A DNA stretch of 64,000 bases. Source: Roseovarius aestuarii (GTDB taxonomy: Bacteria > Pseudomonadota > Alphaproteobacteria > Rhodobacterales > Rhodobacteraceae). Every line of letters starts with the position of its first letter. Position 1 is the stretch's first letter. A model generated the notes under the pieces. It searched no databases, had not been told where the DNA came from, and saw nothing but the letters and a program-made list of their open reading frames with translations. Position numbers and translations under genes: made by a program. The stretch lies in contig NZ_JAIMIB010000010.1 of the NCBI RefSeq assembly GCF_019966515.1, positions 1 through 64,000 on the forward strand. Direction: 5' to 3'. Shown here piece after piece: positions 45,656 through 54,940 of the stretch.

Positions 45656-46198
45656 TCATTTCCGGCGCTGATGTTCGTCGAGTCGTGGCATGATTTCCAC
45701 AAAATTGCAGGGACGATGACGGTAATCGAGCTGAAATTTGAGGATTTCGTCCCACGCGTCTTTGCATGCGCCAGGACTGCCTGGTAGCGCAAACAAATAG
45801 GTGCCGCCCGCTACGCCGCCCGTTGCCCGCGACTGCACCGCTGATGTTCCGATCTTCTGCATACTAACGTGGGTGAACACCGTACCGAATGCGTCGATTT
45901 CCTTTTCATAAACATCGCGATGCGCCTCGACGGTGACATCGCGTCCGGTAAGGCCTGTACCGCCAGTGGAAATCACCACATCGACCCCGGCATCGGCAAT
46001 CCAGTTGCGCAGCTGTGCCGCGATCTCTTCCCGCTCATCGCGGATGATCCTGCGATCCGCCAGCACGTGCCTGGCATCTCCGATCCGATCAACCAGCACC
46101 TGACCCGAGCGATCGTCGGCCAGCTCGCGACTGTCACTGACAGTCAGCACCGCGATGCGGACCGGAATGAAGTCCTTGCTTTCGTCGATATTCGACAT
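45656..46198 (-). CDS. moaB: Molybdenum cofactor biosynthesis protein MoaB
   Basis: 180 residues of the MogA/MoaB fold, which adenylates molybdopterin. Motifs: RIAVLTVSDSRELADDRSG, the active-site loop ISTGGTGLTGRDVT, and LPGSPGACKDAW. ATG 46198 lies three bases from the LysE stop, so they may share a transcript. Molybdopterin is needed by the formate dehydrogenase elsewhere in the window, a logical but not local link. Confidence 0.93.
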   Translation of the reverse strand: MSNIDESKDFIPVRIAVLTVSDSRELADDRSGQVLVDRIGDARHVLADRRIIRDEREEIAAQLRNWIADAGVDVVISTGGTGLTGRDVTVEAHRDVYEKEIDAFGTVFTHVSMQKIGTSAVQSRATGGVAGGTYLFALPGSPGACKDAWDEILKFQLDYRHRPCNFVEIMPRLDEHQRRK

Positions 46199-46201
46199 GA
46201 C

Positions 46202-46822
46202 TTATACCCTTTCCAACACTGCCAGCCGTACCGCCAGCACGGTAAACACTCCGGCGCTGAGCATTCCCAAGCCGCGGGCAAATCTGCGCCCGGTCAATCG
46301 TTTGCGCAAGGTGCCCGCGAACACTCCGACACCACCATTCACGACAATGCCGCCGATTGCCAGCACCAACCCGAAGATCAGGAACTGGCCCAGGATACTG
46401 CCCTGCTCCGGATCTATGAACTGTGGCAGAAAGGCCAACACGAACAGGATCACCTTGGGGTTCAGAAGGTTCACAATCATCCCGTCTATGAACGCCCGGC
46501 CCACGCCCATTGGCCGCACATCGGCGCTTGCGACCGGTGCGGCATGCAGAGCGCCCCATGCCAGAACGAGAAGATAGGCAACGCCGATCCAACGGATCAC
46601 ATCAAAAAGCCAGGGCATCGCAGCCACCGCCGCACCAAGCCCCAGCCCCGCAAGCGTGACATGCACCATACCACCGGTCGAGATCCCGGCGCTCGCCGCC
46701 ACCGCCGCCTTCGGACCCGAGCGCAGCCCGAGCCCAAGACAAAACATCATATCCGCCCCAGGGCTGAGGTTCAGCGCCAACCCAACCGGGATAAACGCCA
46801 TCAATGTCCAGATATCCACCAT
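46202..46822 (-). CDS. LysE/RhtB-family amino acid exporter
   Basis: 206 residues, six membrane segments and the family opening FIPVGLALNLSPGADMMFCLGLGLRSGPKAA. The mid-protein segment MVNLLNPKVILFVLAFLPQF is diagnostic. It probably exports amino acids or derivatives such as homoserine; the substrate is unknown. The start overlaps the phosphoesterase stop by one base. Confidence 0.9.
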   Translation of the reverse strand: MVDIWTLMAFIPVGLALNLSPGADMMFCLGLGLRSGPKAAVAASAGISTGGMVHVTLAGLGLGAAVAAMPWLFDVIRWIGVAYLLVLAWGALHAAPVASADVRPMGVGRAFIDGMIVNLLNPKVILFVLAFLPQFIDPEQGSILGQFLIFGLVLAIGGIVVNGGVGVFAGTLRKRLTGRRFARGLGMLSAGVFTVLAVRLAVLERV

Positions 46823-47415
46823 CAGAGGGTGAACCAGTTCGGCGTCGGCCCAAGGTTGACCACCAGCGTTCGACCGATCTGGTCGGCCTGACCCCAGCTG
46901 TCATGGATATGCCCGCACAGCGCTAGCTTGGGCTGGATCCGCTCGATTGCCTCGTGGATGGCCGTCGAACCCACCGAAACCCCACTCGAAGTCAGGTCGG
47001 CCACACCCTCGGGCGGGGAATGCAGGATCAGAATATCCGCTGCCTCGCAGCGCAACAGCTTCTCGGCCGCATGGGCCTCGGTCAGATCACAGGACCAAGC
47101 GCCAAAGGGCGTTGGCGGCACGCCATAGCCGAGGCCGAACAGTTGCAGCCCGCCGATCTCGAGTCCGTTGCCATGCAACACTGTGGTACCTTTGTGGGCC
47201 GCGTCCCGTAATTCTTCGGCGCTTTCGGCGTTGCCTGGAACCACAACCATCGGCGCGGCGATCCCACTCAGCAGGTTCATCGCCTCGGGCAGGCCTTCCC
47301 GCATATTGCAGAAATCCCCGGCCCCGATCACCAGATCGGCCTCGGTGCTGGCCTCAACCAGCGCCTCCGCCCGGCGGCGCGAATGATGCAGGTCGGAAAA
47401 GGCGAGAACTTTCAT
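46822..47415 (-). CDS. Calcineurin-like metallophosphoesterase
   Basis: About 197 residues. The metal-binding motifs run in order: LAFSDLHHS, VIGAGDFCNM, VPGNAES, ILHSPPEG and LCGHIHDSWG. ATG 47415 is chosen because it begins the strand before the first motif and overlaps the upstream hypothetical's stop (ATGA). It resembles small YfcE-like phosphodiesterases. Substrate unknown. Confidence 0.9.
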   Translation of the reverse strand: MKVLAFSDLHHSRRRAEALVEASTEADLVIGAGDFCNMREGLPEAMNLLSGIAAPMVVVPGNAESAEELRDAAHKGTTVLHGNGLEIGGLQLFGLGYGVPPTPFGAWSCDLTEAHAAEKLLRCEAADILILHSPPEGVADLTSSGVSVGSTAIHEAIERIQPKLALCGHIHDSWGQADQIGRTLVVNLGPTPNWFTL

Positions 47416-47999
47416 TGGTCCCTTCCCACGCTTGGACCACATGGAGACCGTACCGGCAATCTCGGCAGCGCAATCGATTGTTCGACCGCCTCGTCCAGCT
47501 TAAGATACGCCTCGTCCATTATTTCCTCACTCACTTCTATGCCAGCACAATAACGCTTTCTCGAAATTGCGTGTGCTGTGGCTTTCAGCCCAACATTAAG
47601 TCTTGTCTTTATCTTCTGGAGATCTTGGGGCGGGACAGAGTTTTCCGCATAGAAAATCAACAGCTTGTCGGCCAGCGACATTAGCAGTTTGGCATGATAA
47701 TCCGGAATTTTCTCCGGGCAGGCTTCCACCACGGCCAGTTCAACCTGCAATCCCTGCACGAGACATCCCACAGGGATGTGACCGGACGAGTCGAACGCAG
47801 TGTATTCCTGTACCCCGCTCACCATTTTCGACGTCACCGACACACCGTTATCCAGTTCCAGCAGACGCTCACCGGGTTTAGAGTCGACAACTTCGTCGGC
47901 TCGCTCAGCGAACATTGTTTCATAGTCGTTAACGTAAAGAGGTTCGGCCTGCGCAAAGTGAATGGGAACCGACGCGGTTATGGCAAATTGCCACTTCAT
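47412..47999 (-). CDS. Hypothetical protein between uracil-DNA glycosylase and phosphoesterase
   Basis: 195 residues with no motif I recognise. The N-terminus (MKWQFAITASVPIHFAQAEPLY) is mildly hydrophobic, not a clear leader. The middle has strands (LQVELAVVEACPEKIPDYHAKL) and the C-terminal third is helical. It is wedged between two genes by overlaps of one and four bases. Its codon use looks less GC-biased than its neighbours. Function unknown. Confidence 0.65.
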   Translation of the reverse strand: MKWQFAITASVPIHFAQAEPLYVNDYETMFAERADEVVDSKPGERLLELDNGVSVTSKMVSGVQEYTAFDSSGHIPVGCLVQGLQVELAVVEACPEKIPDYHAKLLMSLADKLLIFYAENSVPPQDLQKIKTRLNVGLKATAHAISRKRYCAGIEVSEEIMDEAYLKLDEAVEQSIALPRLPVRSPCGPSVGRDQ

Positions 48000-48775
48000 T
48001 AGACGCCCCGCAGCCGCGCTTGCAGCTCCAGCAGATCCGCCCAGGCCTCACGCTTGGCATGGGGGCTGCGCAGCAGGTAGGCGGGGTGGAACATCGGCAG
48101 GCAGGGTGTACCGTAGGCTTCGGTCCAGTTGCCACGCAACCGGGTGATGCCGCGCTTTCCAAGGCCCGCCTGACAGGAAATATTGCCCATCAACACGACC
48201 ACCTGAGGTTTCACCAGTGCCACATGCCGCACGACAAAGGGCAGCAGCATGGCAATCTCCTCCGGTTTCGGATCGCGATTCTGCGGTGGCCGCCACGGCA
48301 GCACATTGGTGATATAAACGGCGCGGTCGGCCTCTGCCGCTTTGCGATCCATGTCGATCGCCGCCAGCATCCTGTCCAGAAGTTGCCCGGCCCGGCCCAC
48401 GAAAGGCCTCCCCTCGCGGTCTTCATCGCGCCCGGGTGCCTCGCCGATGATCATCACGCGGGCGCTTGGGTTACCATCCGCGAACACCAGATTGCGCGCG
48501 CCGCGCTTCAGTTCGCAATGATCAAATACCCCCATCGCCGCGCGCAGCCCATCCAGATCCTGTGCGTTGGCGGCCATCTCCCGCGCCTCGGCCACCGCGT
48601 CCACCTTGACCTCCGGTGTCGCCGCCGCAACGGGCTGGGCCACCACAGGTTTCTCGGCTTTTTCCGGCACCTCGTAGCGATTTACCGGCACGTCCCCGAT
48701 CGCCTCGGTCGCCCCAAGCTCGACCTGCCAGTCCAGCAGGGCCTTCATGAGATGATAGTCAGACGCCGATTCCAT
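47999..48775 (-). CDS. Uracil-DNA glycosylase, family-4-like, apparently without Fe-S ligands
   Basis: About 258 residues. Catalytic motifs of the family: GEAPGRDEDREGRPFVGRAG and FHPAYLLRSP. A ~70-residue non-conserved N-terminal extension precedes the core. Of the four Cys that bind [4Fe-4S] in family 4 enzymes, only that in FDHCELK appears present. The others read W (LPWRPPQNRD) and L (AMLLPFVVRH), and the first of the pair is missing. ATG 48775 is preferred to TTG 48781. The enzyme should excise uracil from DNA. Confidence 0.85.
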   Translation of the reverse strand: MESASDYHLMKALLDWQVELGATEAIGDVPVNRYEVPEKAEKPVVAQPVAAATPEVKVDAVAEAREMAANAQDLDGLRAAMGVFDHCELKRGARNLVFADGNPSARVMIIGEAPGRDEDREGRPFVGRAGQLLDRMLAAIDMDRKAAEADRAVYITNVLPWRPPQNRDPKPEEIAMLLPFVVRHVALVKPQVVVLMGNISCQAGLGKRGITRLRGNWTEAYGTPCLPMFHPAYLLRSPHAKREAWADLLELQARLRGV

Positions 48776-48939
48776 GCCCAAACCTAACCGAGTTCACCCC
48801 GGTGCTGAACCATTGAATTCAATGCCTTGATCGTTCCGGGGCACGACCGCTTTCTGCACAAAAAATGCGGGGCGTTCCGGGGCTAAACCAGCATTTGGCA
48901 AATGTATCTCCCGCGATCGACAACATTGATGTGCCACAG

Positions 48940-49230
48940 ATGATCACCTTCAAAATGCTACTACCCTCGTTGATCTTTTGCGCGCCGCTCATATTTACCA
49001 GTTGGTGTTTCGCTTGGCGCATTGCATTACTTTAGATGTTGACCGGCATCCTAATCTGGCGTTTTTCGCCGCCATTACATTGGTCAGACGAGGGTTGGGA
49101 ATACGCAATCGCCATCGGAATCATCGGCCTGAATGCCTTCTTAACCATCGCTTGTTTCTCTCTCGCCGGGCCTTATGGGTTCTCGGCACAGTGCCCAGGG
49201 TCGCATCGTGCAGAGCCGATATGGATTTAG
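48940..49230 (+). pseudogene. Membrane-protein remnant with in-frame TAG
   Basis: One frame reads 31 hydrophobic residues from ATG 48940 (starting MITFKMLLPSLIF), hits TAG at 49033-49035, and continues at once with ATG and 64 more residues including two hydrophobic helices (IAIGIIGLNAFLTIACFSLAG). The continuous hydrophobic pattern across the stop suggests a decayed small membrane protein. A pair of real small genes is the alternative. No family recognised. Confidence 0.35.
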
Positions 49231-49358
49231 CTCCACCTGATCATGTTCTAACTATTGCAACGGCGTTTTTAGTGACCTTGCTCTTTTCTGTTTAACTCAG
49301 CAGGCAGCGACAGGCCCTTTCTTATCCATGGCGCATTGATCTTTGCGGCTACTGCCTT

Positions 49359-49775
49359 TTGCGGTCTTTCGCAAAAGTGGATGGCTGGCCTTTAAACCGT
49401 TTTTCATTGAGCGTGGCAGGTGCGGTGACTGTCCTGACGCTGGCAAGTGAATTTTGTTACCCCTCCGCGGTATTACTGGCTCCCCGAGGCGCCGCAACCG
49501 GTGCGCCACATTGCATCGCTCTGCATACCCACAAGCGAAAAGTCGGCTCCCACATCGATCTTACATTCCTGACGTTTGACAAACATGAATGGCTGCGCCA
49601 CTCGTCATTGCATGTCGATACCGGGGATGGCATGAAGGTTTTCAACTATTCCTATTACAGAACACGTTTCCTTAGACATCCGGGCTGGCCGCAGCCCGTC
49701 CCTTGCGACCCTTCGGGGAGATTAGTTTGCGCCAGTCGCAGCTTGACTGGACACCTTAGCCAACCCTTTCTATAA
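49359..49775 (+). CDS. Hypothetical secreted-type protein, possibly decayed
   Basis: The frame is open from 49296; usable starts are TTG 49359 and GTG 49377, neither with a good ribosome site. The translation has a hydrophobic leader ([19 protein letters not shown]) and a plausible globular stretch ([39 protein letters not shown]). The last ~30 residues look out of frame or random. I do not recognise a family. It may be a real orphan or a remnant. Confidence 0.3.
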   Translation: MRSFAKVDGWPLNRFSLSVAGAVTVLTLASEFCYPSAVLLAPRGAATGAPHCIALHTHKRKVGSHIDLTFLTFDKHEWLRHSSLHVDTGDGMKVFNYSYYRTRFLRHPGWPQPVPCDPSGRLVCASRSLTGHLSQPFL

Positions 49776-49804
49776 GCGAGCGGATTTCAGGATCGGAGCG
49801 GCGG

Positions 49805-50755
49805 ATGAGTTTTTCACAATCCCACCTTCTGGGGATCGAACCCCTGAGCCCTTCCGATATTACCGCCATTCTCGATCTGGCCGATCAATATGTCGACCTG
49901 AACCGCCGTGACATCAAGCATTCCGACGCGCTGGCGGGCCTGACCCAGATCAACATGTTCTTTGAAAACTCCACCCGGACGCAATCCAGCTTTGAATTGG
50001 CAGGTAAAAGGCTGGGTGCCGATGTCATGTCGATGGCGATGCAGGCCAGTTCGATAAAGAAGGGCGAAACGCTCATCGACACTGCCCTGACATTGAACGC
50101 CATGCATCCTGATCTTCTGGTCGTACGGCACCCCCATTCAGGCGCGGTCGATCTGCTGGCGCAGAAAGTCAATTGCGCAGTGCTGAACGCCGGTGACGGG
50201 CGCCATGAGCACCCCACGCAGGCACTGCTTGACGCACTCACCATTCGCCGCGCCAAGGGCCGCCTGCATCGCCTTTCCATCGCGATCTGTGGCGATATCG
50301 CCCATAGCCGCGTGGCACGGTCGAACATCCTGCTGCTCGGCAAAATGGAAAACCGGGTGCGCCTTGTCGGGCCACCTACGCTGATGCCAAGCCAGATTGA
50401 TGAGTTCGGCGTCGAGGTCTTTGACGACATGCGCGAAGGGCTTACCGACGTCGATGTGGTGATGATGCTCCGGCTGCAACGCGAGCGCATGGATGGCGGC
50501 TTTATCCCGTCCGAGCGGGAATACTACCACCGCTACGGGCTTGATGCCGAAAAGCTGAGCCACGCCAAAGATGACGCCATTGTCATGCACCCGGGCCCGA
50601 TGAACCGCGGTGTCGAGATCGACGGCGAGATTGCCGATGACATCAATCGCAGCGTCATTCAGGAACAGGTCGAAATGGGCGTGGCTGTGCGCATGGCCGC
50701 CATGGATCTGCTGGCACGTAATCTGCGTGTCCAACCACCGGACGTCATGGCATGA
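49805..50755 (+). CDS. pyrB: Aspartate carbamoyltransferase catalytic subunit
   Basis: 316 residues; makes carbamoyl-aspartate in pyrimidine synthesis. The carbamoyl-phosphate signature is [20 protein letters not shown]; the aspartate-binding loop lies near [21 protein letters not shown] is near the end. It overlaps the next gene by four bases (ATGA). No pyrI regulatory gene is present. The dihydroorotase-like protein two genes on is the probable structural partner, as in Pseudomonas-type ATCase. Confidence 0.95.
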   Translation: MSFSQSHLLGIEPLSPSDITAILDLADQYVDLNRRDIKHSDALAGLTQINMFFENSTRTQSSFELAGKRLGADVMSMAMQASSIKKGETLIDTALTLNAMHPDLLVVRHPHSGAVDLLAQKVNCAVLNAGDGRHEHPTQALLDALTIRRAKGRLHRLSIAICGDIAHSRVARSNILLLGKMENRVRLVGPPTLMPSQIDEFGVEVFDDMREGLTDVDVVMMLRLQRERMDGGFIPSEREYYHRYGLDAEKLSHAKDDAIVMHPGPMNRGVEIDGEIADDINRSVIQEQVEMGVAVRMAAMDLLARNLRVQPPDVMA

Positions 50756-51273
50756 GTACGAAGATCGCCATCAGTGCGACTGAAACGGGCACGGTGCGCG
50801 TATTTGCAACCGAGCTTCACAAGGATCAGATAGACGGCTTTGATGTCGCCGCAGCTCTCGGCGCTGAAAACCTGAACATGGATCAGGTTGAGCTTTTTGA
50901 TCTGGCCGACCTGCAGGGGCTAGGCCTGTCTGCCTATCTGCACGAGGGTCACGGCATACCAACAGAACAGCTGTCGGATATGGCCGTACAACTGAGCGCG
51001 TTGAAAGGCGTCGTGCTGATCGTGCCATCGCGTGCCTTCGATGGGCGAAAACAGACGCTCACTCCCACCGCCCCCCTGCGCCTGACCGGTACTTTCTTCG
51101 AAGAACAACCGCCCGTGAGTTTTGAAAAACTGCCCTCTGAGGCGGCGCAGGGCAATGTGAACACGGATACGAAACCAAAACCTTCCAACGCCGCAATATC
51201 GGGGCGGGTGGCGATGATCGCATTACTGGTCCTCGCTCTTCTGGTCGCGGTCATGATCTGGATCGCAGGATAA
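50752..51273 (+). CDS. Unknown protein with C-terminal membrane anchor inside the pyr operon
   Basis: 173 residues. The N-terminal ~120 residues look globular ([35 protein letters not shown]) and a Pro/Asn-rich linker follows. One C-terminal helix ([21 protein letters not shown]) makes it tail-anchored with the domain in the cytoplasm. It overlaps pyrB by four bases and is eight bases from the pyrC-like gene. No family recognised. The position suggests a role tied to ATCase or to membrane lipid synthesis through plsY. Confidence 0.8.
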   Translation: MSTKIAISATETGTVRVFATELHKDQIDGFDVAAALGAENLNMDQVELFDLADLQGLGLSAYLHEGHGIPTEQLSDMAVQLSALKGVVLIVPSRAFDGRKQTLTPTAPLRLTGTFFEEQPPVSFEKLPSEAAQGNVNTDTKPKPSNAAISGRVAMIALLVLALLVAVMIWIAG

Positions 51274-51281
51274 GGATCTTC

Positions 51282-52559
51282 ATGCAGACACTCTTTACCA
51301 ATGCCCGCCTGATCGACCCGGAAAAAATGACAGACCAATCCGGTGCGCTGCTGATCGAGGGGGGGATCATCAAAGACATCATCTATGGTGGCAATCCCGA
51401 TCTCGGCGTCAGAACGGTGGATTGCAGCGGCCAATGCCTGGCCCCGGGGATCGTCGACATCGGCGTAAAGGTGTGCGAACCTGGTGAGCGACACAAGGAG
51501 AGCTATAAATCCGCAGGACTGGCGGCGGCGGCAGGTGGCATTACCACCATGATCACCCGCCCCGATACGCAGCCTGCCACGGACAGCCCCGAGACCTTGG
51601 AATTCGTCGCCCGACGCGCGAACAAGGCCGCGCCGGTGAATGTCCTGCCCATGGCCGCGTTGACCAAGGGGCGCATGGGCCGGGAAATGACCGAAATCGG
51701 CTTTCTGCTGGATGCCGGCGCCGTGGCCTTCACCGATTGCGATCATGTGGTTACCGACACCAAGGTCTTTAGCCGGGCATTGACCTATGCCCGATCTCTG
51801 GGTGCGTTAGTTATTGCGCACCCGCAGGAACCAGGACTGAGCGATGGGGCCGCGGCAACCAGTGGCAAGTTCGCCTCGCTGCGCGGTCTGCCTGCTGTTT
51901 CGCCCATGGCGGAACGCATGGGGCTGGATCGCGACATTGCGCTTTTGGAAATGACCGGCGCCCGCTACCACGTAGACCAGATTACGACCGGGCGTGCCCT
52001 GCCCGCGCTGGAACGCGCCAAGAGGAACGGGCTCGACATCACGGCAGGCACCTCAATCCATCACCTGACCCTGAATGAGCTGGACGTGGCCGACTACCGG
52101 ACCTTCTTCAAGGTCAAACCCCCGCTGAGGTCCGAGGATGACAGGCAGGCAGTGATTGCCGCCGTTCGCGATGGGCTGATTGACACGATCAGCTCGATGC
52201 ATACCCCGCAGGATGAGGAAAGCAAACGCCTGCCCTTCGAGGAAGCAGCCAGCGGCGCGGTGGCACTGGAAACCCTGCTGCCCGCCGCGCTCAGGCTTTA
52301 TCATGCGGGTGATCTGGACCTGCCAACGCTCTTCCGGGCGATGGCGCTAAACCCCGCCAAACGGCTAGGCTTGTCATCGGGCCGTCTATCCGCCGGCGCT
52401 CCGGCCGATCTGGTGCTCTTTAGCCCTGACACGCCTTTCATTCTGGACCGTTGGAAGCTGAATTCAAAATCCAAGAACACCCCGTTTGACGGCGCGCGCA
52501 TGCAAGGTAAGGTCAAGGCGACCTATGTCGCCGGCACACTAGTATTCGAGGCCCCCTGA
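51282..52559 (+). CDS. Dihydroorotase-like protein lacking metal ligands (PyrX/pseudo-PyrC)
   Basis: 425 residues of the amidohydrolase fold with family landmarks (PGIVDIGVKVCEPGE, HHLTLNEL, KPPLRSEDDR). The zinc motif HxHxR reads GVKVC here (Gly61, Lys63, Cys65). The later TDHAPH with the catalytic Asp reads SMHTPQ. It is therefore probably not an active dihydroorotase but a structural partner of PyrB, as PyrC' is in Pseudomonas. A catalytic pyrC should exist elsewhere in the genome. The stop overlaps the plsY start by one base. Confidence 0.9.
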   Translation: MQTLFTNARLIDPEKMTDQSGALLIEGGIIKDIIYGGNPDLGVRTVDCSGQCLAPGIVDIGVKVCEPGERHKESYKSAGLAAAAGGITTMITRPDTQPATDSPETLEFVARRANKAAPVNVLPMAALTKGRMGREMTEIGFLLDAGAVAFTDCDHVVTDTKVFSRALTYARSLGALVIAHPQEPGLSDGAAATSGKFASLRGLPAVSPMAERMGLDRDIALLEMTGARYHVDQITTGRALPALERAKRNGLDITAGTSIHHLTLNELDVADYRTFFKVKPPLRSEDDRQAVIAAVRDGLIDTISSMHTPQDEESKRLPFEEAASGAVALETLLPAALRLYHAGDLDLPTLFRAMALNPAKRLGLSSGRLSAGAPADLVLFSPDTPFILDRWKLNSKSKNTPFDGARMQGKVKATYVAGTLVFEAP

Positions 52560-53164
52560 TGCCCCCGATCGAGACCTCCACCTTCATGCTGATCTTCTGG
52601 GCCGTTTTCGGATACGGGTTGGGCTCGGTTGCGTTTGGCATGGTCATCGCCAAGGCGATGGGTCTGGGCAATCTCCGTGAAGTCGGCTCGGGCAATATCG
52701 GTGCAACTAATGTGTTGCGCACCGGCAGCAAGAAAGCCGCTGCTCTCACGGTGTTGCTTGATGGCGGCAAAGGTGCTGTAGCGGTGTTGTTGGCGCGGTT
52801 TATCTCTGGCGAGGATGCAGCGCAAGTGGCCGGGTTGATGGCCTTCATCGGTCATTGTTTCCCGGTTTGGCTGGGGTTCAGAGGCGGCAAGGGAGTGGCC
52901 ACGTTTCTGGGTATCCTTCTGGCCCTTGTCTGGCCTGTTGGCATCGCCTGTTGCCTGACATGGCTGGTCACTGCTCTGCTGTCGCGCATCTCGTCCATGG
53001 CGGCAATCACGGCCGCAGCATCCTCGACAATCTGGATGCTCGCCCTTGGCGGTGGCACATCATTCCTCTTGGGCATCATCCTTACGTTGCTGGTCTTTTT
53101 CCGCCATGCATCCAACATCCGGCGTCTGCGTGCAGGGACCGAACCCAAAATCGGCCAGAAGTGA
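52559..53164 (+). CDS. plsY: Glycerol-3-phosphate acyltransferase PlsY
   Basis: 201 residues, five membrane segments. The three catalytic loops are clear: GSVAFGMVIAKAMGLGNLREVGSGNIGATN, GHCFPVWLGFRGGKGVAT and a late polar loop (FFRHASNIRRLRAGTEPKI). It transfers acyl groups from acyl-phosphate to glycerol-3-phosphate in phospholipid synthesis. Co-transcribed with the pyr genes; overlaps the following small gene (GTGA). Confidence 0.95.
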   Translation: MPPIETSTFMLIFWAVFGYGLGSVAFGMVIAKAMGLGNLREVGSGNIGATNVLRTGSKKAAALTVLLDGGKGAVAVLLARFISGEDAAQVAGLMAFIGHCFPVWLGFRGGKGVATFLGILLALVWPVGIACCLTWLVTALLSRISSMAAITAAASSTIWMLALGGGTSFLLGIILTLLVFFRHASNIRRLRAGTEPKIGQK

Positions 53165-53418
53165 CTGATACATTTCTGACGGCTTTCGATGCCCTGCCGC
53201 TGGGCAGTTTTGTCGGGACATCACAGGGCAGGCGCTATGTCATCACCCAGCAGGATTTCTCGAATGGGCAAAGCCAGAAGCTGATCGCTGAGGAGCTGAG
53301 TGGCAACGACTATATCAGCCTGAACCTCTACCGCCTTGCCACTGGCGCGCGCCTGAAACCCTGCGAAACGTCTGAGGCCAAGGTAATCGAATTCGTTTTG
53401 AATCTAGTGCTGCTTTGA
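53161..53418 (+). CDS. Small conserved-looking protein at the end of the pyr-plsY operon
   Basis: 85 residues from GTG 53161, which overlaps the plsY stop. The sequence (FLTAFDALPLGSFVGTSQGR, YVITQQDFSNGQSQKLIAEE, DYISLNLYRLATGARLKPCE) is compact with alternating strands and helices and a single Cys. It ends in a short hydrophobic helix (VIEFVLNLVLL). No named family that I can assert. Translational coupling supports that it is real. Confidence 0.75.
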   Translation: MTDTFLTAFDALPLGSFVGTSQGRRYVITQQDFSNGQSQKLIAEELSGNDYISLNLYRLATGARLKPCETSEAKVIEFVLNLVLL

Positions 53419-53895
53419 GCCCATTGCAGAAGAACCTATTTTGCATTGAATGTGGACACAGAAGCCGCTTCGCCCTGCGCGCGCTCGATCTCGCAATTGA
53501 CCCGGTCCGAGAGGGCAGTGAGTTTCCATACCTGAAGCATTCGCAGTTTTCCCACACCGAGGTTCACAAGGCATTTCGGAATCGAAGATCAAAAATCGAT
53601 CTGCGCCGTTGGCGGCCTTCGGGAAATTGATAACTGGATTCTGGAAGTGATAGTATGTCAGGAGAGGGCCGTGGCTGCCCGTTAGTGTAAGGTTGCCTCG
53701 GGCTCATATCGGAGAAGTGACCGCCCCAATCTAGGGGCGCCCGCAGAGCAAATTAATCCAAAAGCGACACGTCAGTCGAATTCGAGCACGACACAAGCAA
53801 CTTCGTTGCAGTACGTTGGGCCATCCTACTAGCTGCGCGAATTATATTTGGCACAATCAACATCACAGAACCAGGGAGCAGTCCCAGGCGCAGCA
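53419..53895. other. Intergenic region, boundary of the accessory segment
   Basis: No gene supported. The frame 53415-53630 has no motif. A hairpin CGCCCC (53722-53727) / GGGGCG (53734-53739) is present without a T-run. Sequence becomes noticeably more AT-rich toward the EamA gene. Confidence 0.45.
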
Positions 53896-54792
53896 ATGCG
53901 CGGAAATGCCATTTGCATGATGGCAGTAGCGCTTTTTGCAACAGGATTTCCCGCCGCCGAAGTGCTCTTGGAGACTTGGGGCCCTATATCGCTGATTGCC
54001 GCACGGATAGTGCTTGCATGCGCTCTGCTGGCTCCACTTTGGTTGTGGGTAGATGGATGGCAGAGGGTTCTCAATGCGCCATGGTTGCGTGCGCTAGGGA
54101 TAGGAGCATTGGGCTTTGGTACTGGTACTGTATTGCTGCTGGTGCTTCAGGATTTCACTGATCCGATAACTGCTGTGTTAATTGCTGCCACTATGCCAGT
54201 TAGCGCTGTCGCCCTTGAGATCTTGTTCGATAGAAGGCGGATAACAAAACACTTTCTACTGGGAACTATTCTGGTGTTGCTTGGCGGGTTTCTGGCGACT
54301 GGGGTTGACCTGCGCCAAGGGACATTCAGCGGTGGTGTGCTGTTTGGCATATTATCTTCCGTGACGTTTGCTTGGGGTTCTCGAAAAACCGTCAAAGGCC
54401 TGCCGGAAATGTCTACATTCGGACAAGGGACTTTGACTCTCATTGGGGCAATGCTGTTTTGTTTGGCGACCTTATTAGTGTTTTTGGCGTTTGGTTTGCC
54501 CGGTATTGAGGCCTCTGCGCTCGGACTTAAAGGCTGGTCAATGCTCTTAACTTATTCCTGGGCGGCTATGGCAGTAAGCCAAGCATTTTGGATTTTTGGT
54601 GTAACGCGCTTAGGCGTTGGAGTCGCATCGTTCCACCTCAATGCCGCGCCTTTCTATGTAATGCTCATAATGTTTTTCATTGGTGGAAGTTGGGAATGGA
54701 ACCGAGCATTGGGAGCTGCATTGTTGGGTCTCGGTGTAATATTGGCGCAACGCCAAGGAGCAAAATCAACCCCTATCAAATTCACTAGATGA
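53896..54792 (+). CDS. EamA/DMT-family permease (accessory copy 1)
   Basis: About 298 residues, ten membrane segments in two EamA repeats (MMAVALFATGFPAAEVLLET and, in repeat 2, FGILSSVTFAWGSRKTVKG). ATG 53896 starts just before helix 1; TTG 53848 would add 16 polar residues. Substrate unknown. It has no co-directional partner, and its base composition is more AT-rich than that of the adjacent pyr operon, consistent with acquisition. Confidence 0.85.
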   Translation: MRGNAICMMAVALFATGFPAAEVLLETWGPISLIAARIVLACALLAPLWLWVDGWQRVLNAPWLRALGIGALGFGTGTVLLLVLQDFTDPITAVLIAATMPVSAVALEILFDRRRITKHFLLGTILVLLGGFLATGVDLRQGTFSGGVLFGILSSVTFAWGSRKTVKGLPEMSTFGQGTLTLIGAMLFCLATLLVFLAFGLPGIEASALGLKGWSMLLTYSWAAMAVSQAFWIFGVTRLGVGVASFHLNAAPFYVMLIMFFIGGSWEWNRALGAALLGLGVILAQRQGAKSTPIKFTR

Positions 54793-54940
54793 TCGCTTTG
54801 AGCTTCAAAACTGACATAGCAAATTGAACGCACTGCAATTGGCCTTAGCGTTCAATTCAAGCGCGCGAACATCTACAACCATCGGTCTCCTGGGTGCCCG
54901 GTATAATAAGAGGATCAGCTACTCGCCGCGGTCAATTGCT

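Noticed and set aside
53415..53630. 71-residue ORF after the pyr-plsY operon
   Set aside because: Its start lies inside the preceding small gene's stop region; although it contains one CxxC, nothing else looks protein-like.
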